A stretch of 64,000 nucleotides of DNA from Couchioplanes caeruleus (GTDB taxonomy: Bacteria; Actinomycetota; Actinomycetes; Mycobacteriales; Micromonosporaceae), in NCBI RefSeq assembly GCF_023499255.1, contig NZ_CP092183.1, positions 5,700,501 through 5,764,500 on the forward strand, read 5' to 3'. A program made the position numbers and the translations under genes. Positions within the stretch are counted from its first letter, which is position 1, and the number at the start of each line of letters is the position of its first letter. Shown here in pieces: positions 52,446 to 62,093 of the stretch. The notes beneath the pieces were generated by a model, which made no database searches, was not told the origin of the DNA, and saw only the letters and a program-made list of their open reading frames with translations.

Positions 52446-53723
52446 ATGCGTTCTTCCACGGCGGTCCAGCTTCGTGTTCTGTTGGAAACCCTTCTGCAAG
52501 CGCCGCTGCCGGTGCGCCTTCGCGCCTGGGACGGCTCCGAGACCGGCCCCGCCGGTACGCCGGTCCTGACCATCCGCAACCGGCGGGCCCTGCGCCGGCT
52601 CATGTGGCGACCCGACGAGCTCGGGCTCGCGCGGGCGTACGTGTCGGGCGATCTCGACATGGAGGGTGACCTTTTGGACGGGCTGCAACGACTCGCAGCC
52701 CTGATCTTCCGCGGCGCCGACGTGCGAGGACTGCCCAAACGCGCCGTCGCCGCCGACCTGCTCCGGCTGGGCGTGCTGGGACCGCAGCCCAAACCGCCGC
52801 CCGAGGAGCTGGCGATGCACGGCACGCGGCACAGCCGGCGCCGGGACCGGCAGGCGATCAGCCATCACTACGACGTCGGCAACGCGTTCTACGAGGTCGT
52901 CCTGGGCTCGAGCATGGTCTACTCCTGCGCGTACTGGACGGGCGACGACGCCGGATACGGTCTCGCCGACGCGCAACGCGACAAACTCGACCTGGTCTGC
53001 CGCAAGCTGGCACTCAGACCGGGCATGCGCCTGCTGGATGTCGGCTGCGGCTGGGGCAGCCTCGCGCTACACGCGGCCCGGGAGTACGGCGTCGACGTCG
53101 TCGGCATCACGCTCTCCACAGAGCAGGCCGACTACGCCCGCAAGCAGGTGGCCGAGGCCGGATTGACCGCGCACGTCGACATTCGGGTCCAGGACTATCG
53201 CACCCTCGACGACGGGGCGTTCGACGCCATCTCCAGCGTGGGGATGGCCGAGCACGTCGGCACGGCACCCTACGCGGAGTACGCGGCCATCCTGTTCAGA
53301 CAGCTCAAGGCGGGTGGCCGGTTGCTCAACCACCAGATCGCGGCACTGCATCCCGCACCGCCCGCGGCGCGCAAGCGCCGATCCTTCATCGACGCGTACG
53401 TGTTCCCGGACGGCGAACTGGTGCCCCTGGGCACGACAGTGACGCTGCTGGAAGCAGCCGGGTTCGAGGTCCGGGACGTGCATTCCCTGCGTGAGCACTA
53501 CGCACGAACCCTGCGCGCCTGGGTGACCAACCTGGAGTCGCAATGGTCGGCGGCCGTGAGGCTGGCCGGAGCGGGCCGGGCCCGGGTGTGGCGGTTGTAC
53601 ATGGCGGCTTCGGCGCTGGCGTTCGAGCAGGCGAGGATCGGCGTCAACCAGGTTCTGTGCGTCAAAGCGCATCGATACGGCGGCAGCGACCTGCCGGCGA
53701 CCCGGAGCGGCTGGCTGGCGTGA
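52446..53723 (+). CDS. Cyclopropane-fatty-acyl-phospholipid synthase-like methyltransferase
   Basis: 425 residues. N-terminal lipid-binding domain (PELGLARAYVSGDLDMEGDL type), then QAISHHYDVGNAFYEVVLG and MVYSCAYW, the hallmark of CFA synthases, the SAM site RLLDVGCGWGSLALHAA and SSVGMAEHVGTAPY, with FIDAYVFPDGELVPL near the end. It methylates double bonds of membrane phospholipid acyl chains to cyclopropane or methyl-branched forms. Monocistronic. No membrane segment; acts at the membrane surface. Confidence 0.9.
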   Translation: MRSSTAVQLRVLLETLLQAPLPVRLRAWDGSETGPAGTPVLTIRNRRALRRLMWRPDELGLARAYVSGDLDMEGDLLDGLQRLAALIFRGADVRGLPKRAVAADLLRLGVLGPQPKPPPEELAMHGTRHSRRRDRQAISHHYDVGNAFYEVVLGSSMVYSCAYWTGDDAGYGLADAQRDKLDLVCRKLALRPGMRLLDVGCGWGSLALHAAREYGVDVVGITLSTEQADYARKQVAEAGLTAHVDIRVQDYRTLDDGAFDAISSVGMAEHVGTAPYAEYAAILFRQLKAGGRLLNHQIAALHPAPPAARKRRSFIDAYVFPDGELVPLGTTVTLLEAAGFEVRDVHSLREHYARTLRAWVTNLESQWSAAVRLAGAGRARVWRLYMAASALAFEQARIGVNQVLCVKAHRYGGSDLPATRSGWLA

Positions 53724-53810
53724 GGATTGAAGGGCAGCAGAGCTGCCGAGCCCGCCGCCGGCCGAATCCGAGCGGGCCTACCCCATCAGCTGGCCCGGGG
53801 TCAGTGCCGT

Positions 53811-54380
53811 CTATGAGCGGCCGGACCGTCTCCGCCGGAGGCCGACGGCGACGGCCATGCCCAGCAGAATGACCCCGGCGGCCGCGACCAGCGGTAGGTA
53901 CGACCGGCCGCCGGCCGGTCGCTGCTGCGCGACGGGCGCCGCGGCGGCCGGTTTCGGTTCGCCGCAGCGGGTCGAGCCGGGCCGGCCGGGGCCGGCACGC
54001 TGCACGGCGACCGGGGCCGCGCAGTGACCGATGCCGGGTGCCGCGACGTCGATGGTGACCTGCCAATCGCCGTCGGGCAGCGTGCCTTCGTAGACCGCGG
54101 TGGAGGTGCCCTCCAGGCGGGCGAGTGCGCTCGGGCCCACCTGGGCGCCCGCGGCCGACACGGCGACGAGGGTGCCGGCCACCGGTCCGGTGACCGGGTG
54201 CCCGTCGGCCCAGAGCAGGTCGACGGAGACGCTGCCCCGGCCGTCGTCGATGACGGTGAGGACGATCCCGGCGTGTGCCTGCGCCGGGGCGGCCGTACCC
54301 ACCGCGATCAGCGCCGCCGCCAGGACGCCGCACCACCAGCTTCGCCGGTGGCGCGGCGGTGCTCCGGTCGGTCCGGTCAC
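53811..54380 (-). CDS. Secreted membrane-anchored Ig-like protein coupled to the metalloprotease
   Basis: 189 residues from a GTG whose bases overlap the protease TGA (GTGA, 54380-54377); an ATG at 54398 is also in frame. Signal peptide to about residue 42 (VGTAAPAQAHAG), an exterior Ig-like domain (SVSVDLLWADGHPVTGPVAG, YEGTLPDGDWQVTIDVAAPG) with two cysteines, a Pro/Ala linker, a C-terminal helix (LPLVAAAGVILLGMAVAVGL) and RRRRSGRS. This is a CopC-like topology without copper ligands. Coupling suggests it anchors, chaperones or restrains the protease. Confidence 0.65.
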   Translation of the reverse strand: MTGPTGAPPRHRRSWWCGVLAAALIAVGTAAPAQAHAGIVLTVIDDGRGSVSVDLLWADGHPVTGPVAGTLVAVSAAGAQVGPSALARLEGTSTAVYEGTLPDGDWQVTIDVAAPGIGHCAAPVAVQRAGPGRPGSTRCGEPKPAAAAPVAQQRPAGGRSYLPLVAAAGVILLGMAVAVGLRRRRSGRS

Positions 54381-56389
54381 CTGACGTCGGCCGACCATGC
54401 CTGTTGGCGTACCCCTGACGGGTTCTGCAGGGCGAGCAGCGGCCGGCCTGCGTAATCGGTGTCGCCCGGGCCGGCCACCAGGCCGCCGGTGGCCAGGGTC
54501 AAACCGGCTTCGGTACGGGTGACCTGCCACGTCGCCGCCGTCGCGCAGTCCTTCTGGACCAGTACCGCACCGGCCACGGCACGCCCCAGCGGGCTGACGC
54601 ACTTGCCGGTCGCCTTCGACACCAGCTTGCCCCCGTCGAGGCGCCACGACTGGCTGGCCTCGCCGGTCGCGGCCCGGGTCACCAGGGGCGTGCGGTCGGC
54701 GCTGCGGGCCCCGTACACGTCGGCGGTCTCACCGGTGAGCGCGTTGGACAGCGAGAACCACTCGCCGGCCGGCGGCACGGCCGCCGCCGGGGTCGAGACC
54801 GCGACCTCGTCGGTGTAGTCGGCCAACCCCTTGGTGATCTTCATGCGGTAGGTGTGCCCGGGCGTCAGACCGGTGATCGTGACCCCCGCCGAGCGGACCG
54901 TGCCGAGGGTACGACCGTCGACGACGACCCCGTAGCTGCTGCCCGAACCCGCCGACGGCCAGCTGAGCCGGGCCGAGGTGGCGGCGAGCTGCGCGACGGT
55001 CAGCTTGGCCGGCGCGGGACCCGGATCCGCGCTGGACCCGGTCGGGCTCGGTGCGGGCGTGGTCGGTGCCGGCTGGGAGCCGCTCGGGCCGGGTGTGGGC
55101 GGCGTGGTGCGGCTCGCGGACGGCGACGGGACCGGCACGCTGGGCGTGCTGGACGGGCCGGGCGGCGGTGAGGCCGAGGGCGACTGGCTGGGCGTGGGCT
55201 CCGGCGCCCCACCGGTCTCACCGGCGATGAGGAACTCGTTGCTGGCGACGTTCCAGTGCGAGGCGAGGTAGCTGCCGGGCTGCGGGTCGGTGCTGTAGTA
55301 GTCGTCGTGGTTGCAGTCGAGCCGGTTCTCCTTGGCCCGGTCCGTACACACGATCTTCACCGTGGTCTCCGGGGCGTCCTTGTAACACATGACGTCGTAG
55401 TCGTCGACGCAGTGACCGGCCTTGCTGGAGTTCGGGGCGCTGTTGCTGACCGCGCCGAGGTTGTGCCCGAGCTCGTGAGCCGCCACGCTCGCCGCCCAGC
55501 AGCCGGTGTCGCTGCGACCGTACGACGGGCCGGCGTTGCTGCGGTTGCGCGCCGACGCCTGGTCGTCGCCCGCGAAGGTGCCGATGCCGCAGTACACGTT
55601 CGATTCGGCGAAGATCATGTACTTGCGGTCGGTGCGGTTGAAGCCGAGGGCCTTCAGCGCGCTGATGGTCTTGCTGAAGTCGTCGAGCTGGCCGTCGGGC
55701 ACCTCGACCTCGCGGACGTCCACCCGGCAGTCCGAGGTGGTGACGTAGCGCAGGTGCCGGTGTCCCCCGGTGTCCTGGGCGCTGGCGTCGTAGATGGTGT
55801 CCACGCCGGCGGCCCACGTACGGAAGGAAGCCTCGTAGGCGGCGAAGCGGCTGGCGGTGGCGGCGGCGCGGACGTACAGGACCTGGACCCGCTTGCCGCT
55901 CTGCCCGTCGCCCTCGCAGACCACGTCGCCCGCGGCGGCCGTCGCGCCGGCAGCCGTGGGGGCGGCGGCCGACGTCAGGGCGAGCGCGTCGGGACGGCGC
56001 AGCGGAGCCGTCCGGGACGGCAGCGCCGGTTCTTTGCGGACCGCGGCGACCGGCGCAACCGGCTTCCTCACGCTGAGGCCGGGAGGCGCCTCGTCGGGGC
56101 CGTGCGAGCACCGGCCGGTGCCGATCACCTCGTACTCACCCGCGCAGGACGTGCCTTTTCCGCCGGGGCGCAGGCCCTTGTGCACGAGGCCTTCGCCGGG
56201 GTCGTCGGCGGGTACGGAGGTCAGCGGTTCGGGTTCGGACACCGCTACGGTGCGCTCGCCGTGCGACGTCGAGGGAAGCAGCCAGGCGCTGCCGAGGGCC
56301 GAGGGAATACCGACGAGCCCGACCGCCAGGACACCGGTCGCGAGGAGCACGACGCGGCGCAGGGGGCGTCTGCGGCGGGGAGAGGACAT
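54377..56389 (-). CDS. Secreted metzincin-like protease with FnIII and beta-trefoil-like domains
   Basis: 670 residues from the ATG at 56389, preceded by GGAAGG. Signal or anchor segment (RRVVLLATGVLAVGLVGI), about 120 residues of linker, then a catalytic domain with AAHELGHNLGAVSNSAP and, 25 residues on, VDDYDVMCYKD, a Met-turn. The metzincin site HExxHxxGxxH has Ser where the third His should be. A Pro/Ser/Thr linker (about 430-490), an FnIII domain (AATSARLSWPSAGSGSSYGV) and a ricin-type beta-trefoil-like C-terminus (ASQSWRL, ATWQVTRTEAGL, QQAWSADVR) follow. Six or more cysteines suggest disulphides. Confidence 0.8.
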   Translation of the reverse strand: MSSPRRRRPLRRVVLLATGVLAVGLVGIPSALGSAWLLPSTSHGERTVAVSEPEPLTSVPADDPGEGLVHKGLRPGGKGTSCAGEYEVIGTGRCSHGPDEAPPGLSVRKPVAPVAAVRKEPALPSRTAPLRRPDALALTSAAAPTAAGATAAAGDVVCEGDGQSGKRVQVLYVRAAATASRFAAYEASFRTWAAGVDTIYDASAQDTGGHRHLRYVTTSDCRVDVREVEVPDGQLDDFSKTISALKALGFNRTDRKYMIFAESNVYCGIGTFAGDDQASARNRSNAGPSYGRSDTGCWAASVAAHELGHNLGAVSNSAPNSSKAGHCVDDYDVMCYKDAPETTVKIVCTDRAKENRLDCNHDDYYSTDPQPGSYLASHWNVASNEFLIAGETGGAPEPTPSQSPSASPPPGPSSTPSVPVPSPSASRTTPPTPGPSGSQPAPTTPAPSPTGSSADPGPAPAKLTVAQLAATSARLSWPSAGSGSSYGVVVDGRTLGTVRSAGVTITGLTPGHTYRMKITKGLADYTDEVAVSTPAAAVPPAGEWFSLSNALTGETADVYGARSADRTPLVTRAATGEASQSWRLDGGKLVSKATGKCVSPLGRAVAGAVLVQKDCATAATWQVTRTEAGLTLATGGLVAGPGDTDYAGRPLLALQNPSGVRQQAWSADVR

Positions 56390-56586
56390 GGATGCGGAGC
56401 CTTCCGGGGTGGGACGGGCAGGCCTCGATCGGCGCCGTGGTGGCGGACGCCAGGAGGGGGCCTGACGGTATCGCCGCATCGACGTACGTCACCGCTCTTA
56501 AGTGAGACTTAATGTCGGCCTAGGCCGCGTTTGAGTCGTCTCGCGCGGCTGATGCCAATACGTCGCCAAGTCGTGATCTACGACGT

Positions 56587-57399
56587 ATGCCGGTACCGGT
56601 CACGAACCGGCGGGACACCTCGTTGACACACCGTGTGGGCGCTGGTGCGGTGCTGCCGCTGGGAAGATCCCGGCAGATGCTGAGGGCTCGGGTGTACGGC
56701 GCGTTGCTCACCCTGCTGGCGGGCTTGGTGGGCGTCCTCTTCGCCCTGCCGGCCAGCTGGAGTGACTATCCCGATCGCTACCCGGACTTCCGGCTCGGGC
56801 GGGTGTGGATGACGCCGTACCCGTCGACGTTGCCGGTGCTGATCACGATGCTCGGCGTCGCCGGTCTCGTCGCCGCCGTACGCCCCTCGACGGCGCGCGT
56901 CGCCGCGGTGACCGCCGGGCTGGCCGCGCTGCAGGTGGGCGGGATCGCCGTGGTCGCTCACCGCGACTGGTGGAATCTGGCCGGGGCGGACGGGGCGAGC
57001 CCGCACCGGGCGGCTGCCGGATCGCTGGTGTCCCTCGTCATGGGCGCCGCGGCAGGTGCCGCCGTCGTTGTCAGTGTGCTGCTGTACCGCACCGGCCGCA
57101 GCGTGCACCGGCCGTCGCTGATCCAGGTCGTCGGTGGGGTCCTCGCCGGCGCGGTGCTCGCCGGCGGGACTCCCCTCCTGCTGTGCGCCTACTGGGGCTA
57201 CACGAGCATCACGGCCGCCGGGCAGTTCGCCGTGTGGTGGTCGCTGCCGTGGGGTGCCGGGGTGGCCGCCACGGGAACGTTGCCCGACTGTGCGGCACGG
57301 CGGACCGCGGCCCTGTGCGTGCTGGCCTGCGCCCTGCTCACGGCGTTCTGCGTGGCCGCGCCACCCGTTCACGGCTTCGGGGTACGGCTGCCGGACTAG
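56587..57399 (+). CDS. Hypothetical polytopic membrane protein
   Basis: 270 residues from ATG 56587; ATG 56677 (MLRARVYGALL) may be the true start since the first 30 residues are polar. About six or seven membrane helices (GALLTLLAGLVGVLFALPAS, LVMGAAAGAAVVVSVLLY, VVGGVLAGAVLAGGTPLLL, CVLACALLTAFCVAAPP). No motif recognised. Divergent from the metzincin-like protease gene. Confidence 0.6.
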   Translation: MPVPVTNRRDTSLTHRVGAGAVLPLGRSRQMLRARVYGALLTLLAGLVGVLFALPASWSDYPDRYPDFRLGRVWMTPYPSTLPVLITMLGVAGLVAAVRPSTARVAAVTAGLAALQVGGIAVVAHRDWWNLAGADGASPHRAAAGSLVSLVMGAAAGAAVVVSVLLYRTGRSVHRPSLIQVVGGVLAGAVLAGGTPLLLCAYWGYTSITAAGQFAVWWSLPWGAGVAATGTLPDCAARRTAALCVLACALLTAFCVAAPPVHGFGVRLPD

Positions 57400-57462
57400 C
57401 TTGGCCCGCCGGACGAGCCGGAGCCAACGCCACCATCGACGCCGGGATCGGCTCCGAGTCGC

Positions 57463-57888
57463 TCATCGAGGCGCGTTCAGGAGCCGGTCGACGTGCCGGT
57501 TCTGCGCCTCGGTCAACGTACGCATCGCCTGGGTGATCAGGCGCAGCTGGTCCAGGTCGAACTTTTCCGCGAGGTCGGCGTTGCCGTCGGCGATCAGCGG
57601 GGCGTACAGGTCGTAGCAGCGTGCTGCCGCGGTGGCGGTCATCGACACCACGACCATGCGGCGGTCGCTCGGATGCCGGGTGCGCGTCAGGAGGCCGAGG
57701 CGTTCGAGCCGGTCGAGCATCGCCGTGACGCTGCCCGTGGTCAGCCCCAGCCGGTGACCCAGCTCGCGCGGTGACACTCCGCCGGCGTTCAGCAGCAGTT
57801 CCAGGCACCGCAGGTCGGTCCGGTTCACCTTGAGGATGCGCGCCATCTCGCGGTCGGTGTCGTCGACGGCGGCCCGGTACGCCTGCAC
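57463..57888 (-). CDS. MarR-family regulator, possibly 5'-truncated
   Basis: 141 residues from a GTG at 57888. Winged helix with RTDLRCLELLLNAGGVSPRE, LGLTTGSVTAMLDRLERLGL and TRHPSDRRMVVVSMTATAAA. The N-terminal dimer helix (VQAYRAAVDDTDREMARILK) begins immediately, some 10-20 residues shorter than usual, and the upstream DNA is the inside of a monooxygenase gene on the other strand. It may be active with a shortened N-terminus. Confidence 0.75.
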   Translation of the reverse strand: MQAYRAAVDDTDREMARILKVNRTDLRCLELLLNAGGVSPRELGHRLGLTTGSVTAMLDRLERLGLLTRTRHPSDRRMVVVSMTATAAARCYDLYAPLIADGNADLAEKFDLDQLRLITQAMRTLTEAQNRHVDRLLNAPR

Positions 57889-57909
57889 GGCGTCGGCGGC
57901 GACGGCACC

Positions 57910-58818
57910 GTGACGGCCTCCTTCGCCGACGGCACCACAGCAGAGGCAGACGTCCTCGTCGCGGCGGACGGAACGCGCTCCGCGGTTCGACGCCAGTACC
58001 TTCCGCACGCGAGCGTGACCGACACCGGGATCACCTCCATCGCGACCAAGACGCCCCTGACCGCGCACACCCGCGCGTTGCTTGCCGACGAGGTCGTGAA
58101 CGGGCTGTCGTTGATCTTCGGGGACGGCGGCATGATGGGAATGCTGCACGTCATGGAGTTTCCGTGGGACGCCGACGGCCGGCCGAAGAACGCCGCCCTG
58201 CCGGATACCTGGCCGGGGCTGCAGTTCGACAACACCCGCGACTACATCAACCTGTCCATCTGGAGTACCGACGACAGGTTTCCGGCCGGGATCAGACAAC
58301 TGCGCGGCAACGACCTCATCCGCGCCGCACTCGACGCGACAACCGGCTGGCATCCGAGACTTCGCCGGCTGTTCGAGCTCTCCGACCCCGACGCGGCGTT
58401 CGCCCTGCGGATCGCCACGTCCGCCCCGGTACCCGCATGGACGCCGACGACCGTCACCCTGCTCGGCGATGCCATCCACACGATGACCCCGGGACAAGGC
58501 GTCGGCGCGAACACCGCACTCTGGGACGCCGCCACTCTCTGCCGCGAACTGGTCGCCGCGGCAGCGGGCCAGAAGGACATCGTCACCGCCATCGGTGACT
58601 ACGAAGCGAGAATGCTGCCCTACGGCACCGCCCTGGTCGCGGACTCGCTGCACAACAACGGCACCTCCGCCGAGGACTCCCTGTACGAGGCGGGAATCGG
58701 TGGCGAACTCGCCCTCGGAGGCGCACGAGCCCACTTCTTCCTGACCGGTAAGATTCCGGCACTGCGCCGGAAATTCCTCGCCGACCTCCGCACCACCGGG
58801 ACGCCCGGCAACGGCTGA
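57910..58818 (+). pseudogene. FAD-dependent monooxygenase, 5'-truncated
   Basis: 303 codons beginning inside the protein: VTASFADGTTAEADVLVAAD then GTRSAVRRQYL is the DG motif region, and TVTLLGDAIHTMTPGQGVGA is the GD FAD-ribose motif of class A flavoprotein hydroxylases. The N-terminal GxGxxG dinucleotide-binding half (about 120 residues) is missing. The gene's broken 5' end meets the MarR gene head-to-head, as expected if a deletion removed the shared region of a divergent regulator-target pair. Confidence 0.75.
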
Positions 58819-58977
58819 CACACCGCTTCGCGACGACATCCGCTCATCGCCATGTGCGTGCGTTGCAGGCCGGCGTGGGTAACCACAACGTCATGGCCGC
58901 GCGCGGTGGGCGCAGGAACCGCTGACCGAAGCGGCGGGTTACGGTGGATCAAGAGCAACTCGAGGATGAGGCTGTAC

Positions 58978-59337
58978 ATGATCAACGTACAGGAGTTCGC
59001 ACGGCGGCTGAGCACTCTGGGAGCCGCTGCGTTCGCCAGTGACGACGTCGTGGACCTGGCGACCGCTGCCGATGTGCGCATCAGCGCTGACGTCGAGATC
59101 GACGCCACTGTGGCGCAGCGCTTGCTCGACCAGATCTCGCCCCCGCTGCCGGTCACCGGAGCGCAGATCGCGGGGTCGCAATGGCCGCCGCCCCAGTCCT
59201 CCCGTCCTGCGGCGCCCTCGGTGTCGTTCTCCAGCCCCGGTGCCGTCGATGGCCCGGCCGATCAGCCGGCCCGGCCCCGCAGGTCCGGGCCGGCGCGTGG
59301 CGGCCGGCGACCCGGACCTCGACGGTCCGGCAGGTGA
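58978..59337 (+). CDS. Small hypothetical protein (119 aa)
   Basis: ATG at 58978 follows GAGGATGAGG. Residues 1-55 look structured (MINVQEFARRLSTLGAAAFA, DDVVDLATAADVRISADVEI), followed by a Pro/Arg-rich disordered tail. Unknown family. Confidence 0.45.
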   Translation: MINVQEFARRLSTLGAAAFASDDVVDLATAADVRISADVEIDATVAQRLLDQISPPLPVTGAQIAGSQWPPPQSSRPAAPSVSFSSPGAVDGPADQPARPRRSGPARGGRRPGPRRSGR

Positions 59338-59508
59338 ACCGCCCGGTTTGTCGTCGCTGCAGGCGCCCGCGGCAAGATGGCGCCGCCTCGGCCTCGGCGG
59401 AGCCATCGGGAGACGGTCGAGCGCCCGGAACGCGGGGCTGAATTCCTCGACGGGGTCATCTCGGCCTTCTCTTGACGCCCTCACACGGGAAGCTGCAAGA
59501 GTGGACCG

Positions 59509-60885
59509 ATGATCCCGTCCGAGGAACCGACCCTGGTGGTGCTCGGCGCCGCCGGTGACCTCACCGCCCGCCTGCTGCTACCCGGGCTGGCCGAGCTGGT
59601 GAACCGGCGGCACCTGCCGATGCGGCTGGTGGGCAGCGACCGGGCCGACTGGGACGACGACCAGTGGCGCAACCGGGTCCGGCAGGCGTTCGCCGGCGAG
59701 GCGGACCGGTCACCGGACGCCGAGACCATCATCCGCACCGCCCGCTACGTCCAGGCCGACGTGACGGCAGCGCAGGATCTCGACCGGCTGCTGGGCACCT
59801 GTCCGCCGGGCCCGGTCGTCCTGTATTTCGCGTTGCCGCCCGCGATCGCGGAGCAGGCCTGCCGGGCGCTGACGGGCGTCGACCTGCCGGCCGGCACCCG
59901 GCTGGTGCTGGAGAAGCCGTTCGGCAGCGACGCCGCGAGCGCCGACGCGCTCAACGAGATCCTCACCCGGCTCGTGCCGGAGGACCAGGTCCACCGGGTG
60001 GATCACTACCTCGGCCTGTCCACCGTGCTGAACATCTTCGGCCTGCGTTACACCAATCGGATGCTGGAGTCGGTTCTGAACTCCAACCACGTGTCCGGCG
60101 TCGACATCCTGCTCGAGGAGAGCCTGGCGTTGGAGGGCCGGGCCGGCTACTACGACAGCGCGGGCGCCCTCGTGGACATGCTGCAGAGCCACGCCCTGCA
60201 TGTGCTGTCGCTGGTGGCGATGGAGCCGCCGAGCACGCTCGACGCCCGCGACGTCCGCGACGGGGCGTCCGCGGTGCTGCGGGCCACCCGCGTGTGGGGC
60301 GCCGACCCGGTCCGCAGCAGCCGCCGGGCCCGCTACACCGCCGCCACGGTGGGCGAGCGGAGCGTGCCGTCGTACGCCGACGAGGAGGGCGTCGACCCGG
60401 ACCGGCGCACCGAGACGTTCGCCGAGGTGATCGTGGAGGTGAACACGTGGCGGTGGGCCGGAGTGCCGTTCCGGCTGCGCACCGGCAAGGCGCTGCGTGC
60501 ACTGGACAAGCGTGTCGTGATCACGTTCAAGGAGCCCAATTGGGTTCCGGAGGGGCTGCTGGGCTACGAGCGGTCCGATCGGTTGCACATCGGCCTGGAC
60601 CCTGAGGTGCTGCGGCTGGACTTCAACGTCAACGGCCTCGCCGACCCCCGGACGGTCGAGCGGGTCGCGATGCACACGCAGCTCGAGCCCGGCGACCTGC
60701 CGGCCTACGGCCAGGTGCTCGCCGGGGTGCTCGCCGCCGACCCGACGCTGTCGGTCCGCGGTGACCAGGCCGTACGGACGTGGCAGATCATGGAACCGGT
60801 GTTGCGCGCCTGGCGCGCCGATGCCGTGCCCCTGCTCGAGTACGAGGCGGGCGGCGACGGCCCGCCACCGCTGCAGGTCCGCTGA
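59509..60885 (+). CDS. zwf: Glucose-6-phosphate 1-dehydrogenase
   Basis: 458 residues, the usual length. NADP-binding LVVLGAAGDLTARLLLPGL, substrate motif EKPFGSD and the active-site signature RVDHYLG with catalytic His, then FRLRTGKAL and a C-terminal domain ending VLRAWRADAVPLLEYEAG. It oxidises glucose-6-phosphate to 6-phosphogluconolactone in the cytosol, entering the oxidative pentose-phosphate pathway. The GASGDL Ser is Ala and the following Lys is Arg (GAAGDLTAR), a mild change. Neighbours (opcA, pgl, tal) are absent, so this is likely a second copy outside the main pathway operon. Confidence 0.93.
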   Translation: MIPSEEPTLVVLGAAGDLTARLLLPGLAELVNRRHLPMRLVGSDRADWDDDQWRNRVRQAFAGEADRSPDAETIIRTARYVQADVTAAQDLDRLLGTCPPGPVVLYFALPPAIAEQACRALTGVDLPAGTRLVLEKPFGSDAASADALNEILTRLVPEDQVHRVDHYLGLSTVLNIFGLRYTNRMLESVLNSNHVSGVDILLEESLALEGRAGYYDSAGALVDMLQSHALHVLSLVAMEPPSTLDARDVRDGASAVLRATRVWGADPVRSSRRARYTAATVGERSVPSYADEEGVDPDRRTETFAEVIVEVNTWRWAGVPFRLRTGKALRALDKRVVITFKEPNWVPEGLLGYERSDRLHIGLDPEVLRLDFNVNGLADPRTVERVAMHTQLEPGDLPAYGQVLAGVLAADPTLSVRGDQAVRTWQIMEPVLRAWRADAVPLLEYEAGGDGPPPLQVR

Positions 60886-60905
60886 CCCGCGACCGCAGGC
60901 CGGGC

Positions 60906-61952
60906 TCAGGCCGGGAAGGTGTCCCGGAACGACCGCTCGGGATCGACGCCGGCGAACACCATGACGTCGGCCGCGACCATCCGGATGCTCGCGTACGCCG
61001 CGGCCACCGCGGACTGCGCCCGGACGTCGTCTCCGTGCTCGATCAGCGACGCCGCGAGGTCGGCGGCACGCTCTGCGGCGACCTGCCGGGTCACTTCGTC
61101 CGCGGGGTCGTCCGCGAGATCCGCCAGGGCCGCCGCCAGGTGCCGGACGGTGGCCGCCAGCCGGGCGCGATGCGGCCCGCGCACGGCGGTGACCGATCGG
61201 GTGAGTGCGAGGCAGCTGCCGGCCAGAAGGTCCAGATGGTCCGCGCGTTCCCGCTCGGTCACGACGAGGCCGGCCCGCCGCCGCCAGGTCAGACCGTGCC
61301 GGACGATCCGATCGCTGGCACTGCGCGCTGTCCTCAACGCCTCGAGATCACCGTGTACGTCGCGCAGCAGCGCCGTGGCATCGTCCGCGCGCGGCCGGTC
61401 CCCGTGCTCGACTGCCTCGGCGGCCGCTCGCAGGCCGGCCGCCAGGCGCGTCAGCACCCGTGCCTCGGCCAGGCGCAGCAGCCGGAGCGGTTCCGGAGGA
61501 AACAGCAGCTGGCTGAACGCCAGCGCGACCGCGGAGCCGATGACGGCGTCCAGCAGCCGGTCCCAGCCGTGCTGCGGCTGACCGACCACGATGATCAGGA
61601 TCGCTGCGACGGCTGCCTGGGCGCGGACGATCCGCGCGTCGTGCACCGCCCGGGCGAGCAGCATGGCGGTGAACGTGGCCCCGGCGAGGGTCCACACCCC
61701 GTCACCGGCCAGCGAGAACGCCGCCTCCCCGACGAGGACACCGATCAGCACCCCGGCGAGCAGCCGTACCGCGTTCGACCCCCGGCGTCCCAGCGTGGCG
61801 TTCAGCCCGACGACCGCCGCGATCGGGGCGAAGAACGGATCCGCATGGCCCGCCATCCGCACGGCGACGAGCCAGGCCACCGCTGCGGCCAGGGCCTGCT
61901 GCGCGTACGGCGAGGCGAACCGCATCCACCTTTGCGCTGTCGTCCGCACCAT
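60906..61952 (-). CDS. FUSC-family (aromatic-acid exporter-like) membrane protein
   Basis: 348 residues from the ATG at 61952, preceded by AGGGACG. Six N-terminal helices with FFAPIAAVVGLNATLGRRGS, GVLIGVLVGEAAF and RAQAAVAAILIIVVGQPQHG, then a long cytoplasmic helical half with AELs rich in Arg, Ala and Asp. This matches FUSC_2-type proteins related to p-hydroxybenzoic-acid efflux. Convergent with zwf (20 bases between stops). Confidence 0.8.
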   Translation of the reverse strand: MVRTTAQRWMRFASPYAQQALAAAVAWLVAVRMAGHADPFFAPIAAVVGLNATLGRRGSNAVRLLAGVLIGVLVGEAAFSLAGDGVWTLAGATFTAMLLARAVHDARIVRAQAAVAAILIIVVGQPQHGWDRLLDAVIGSAVALAFSQLLFPPEPLRLLRLAEARVLTRLAAGLRAAAEAVEHGDRPRADDATALLRDVHGDLEALRTARSASDRIVRHGLTWRRRAGLVVTERERADHLDLLAGSCLALTRSVTAVRGPHRARLAATVRHLAAALADLADDPADEVTRQVAAERAADLAASLIEHGDDVRAQSAVAAAYASIRMVAADVMVFAGVDPERSFRDTFPA

Positions 61953-62093
61953 CGGACACGTCCCTGTTCCGTGGGAAGCCACCGTGCGGCGTCTTCGCGA
62001 AGCCGGCCCGTATCCGAAGTCTGCGCGCAGACGGTCCGGTCCGCTCGTCACAGACCTGCCGGCGCGCTGCGGATCGCCGTCCTAGGCGATGAG

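Noticed and set aside
50942..53723. A fatty-acid or polyketide biosynthetic gene cluster around the KAS III-like gene
   Set aside because: Only the synthase and a distant methyltransferase are present; no ACP, ketoreductase or other synthase lies nearby.
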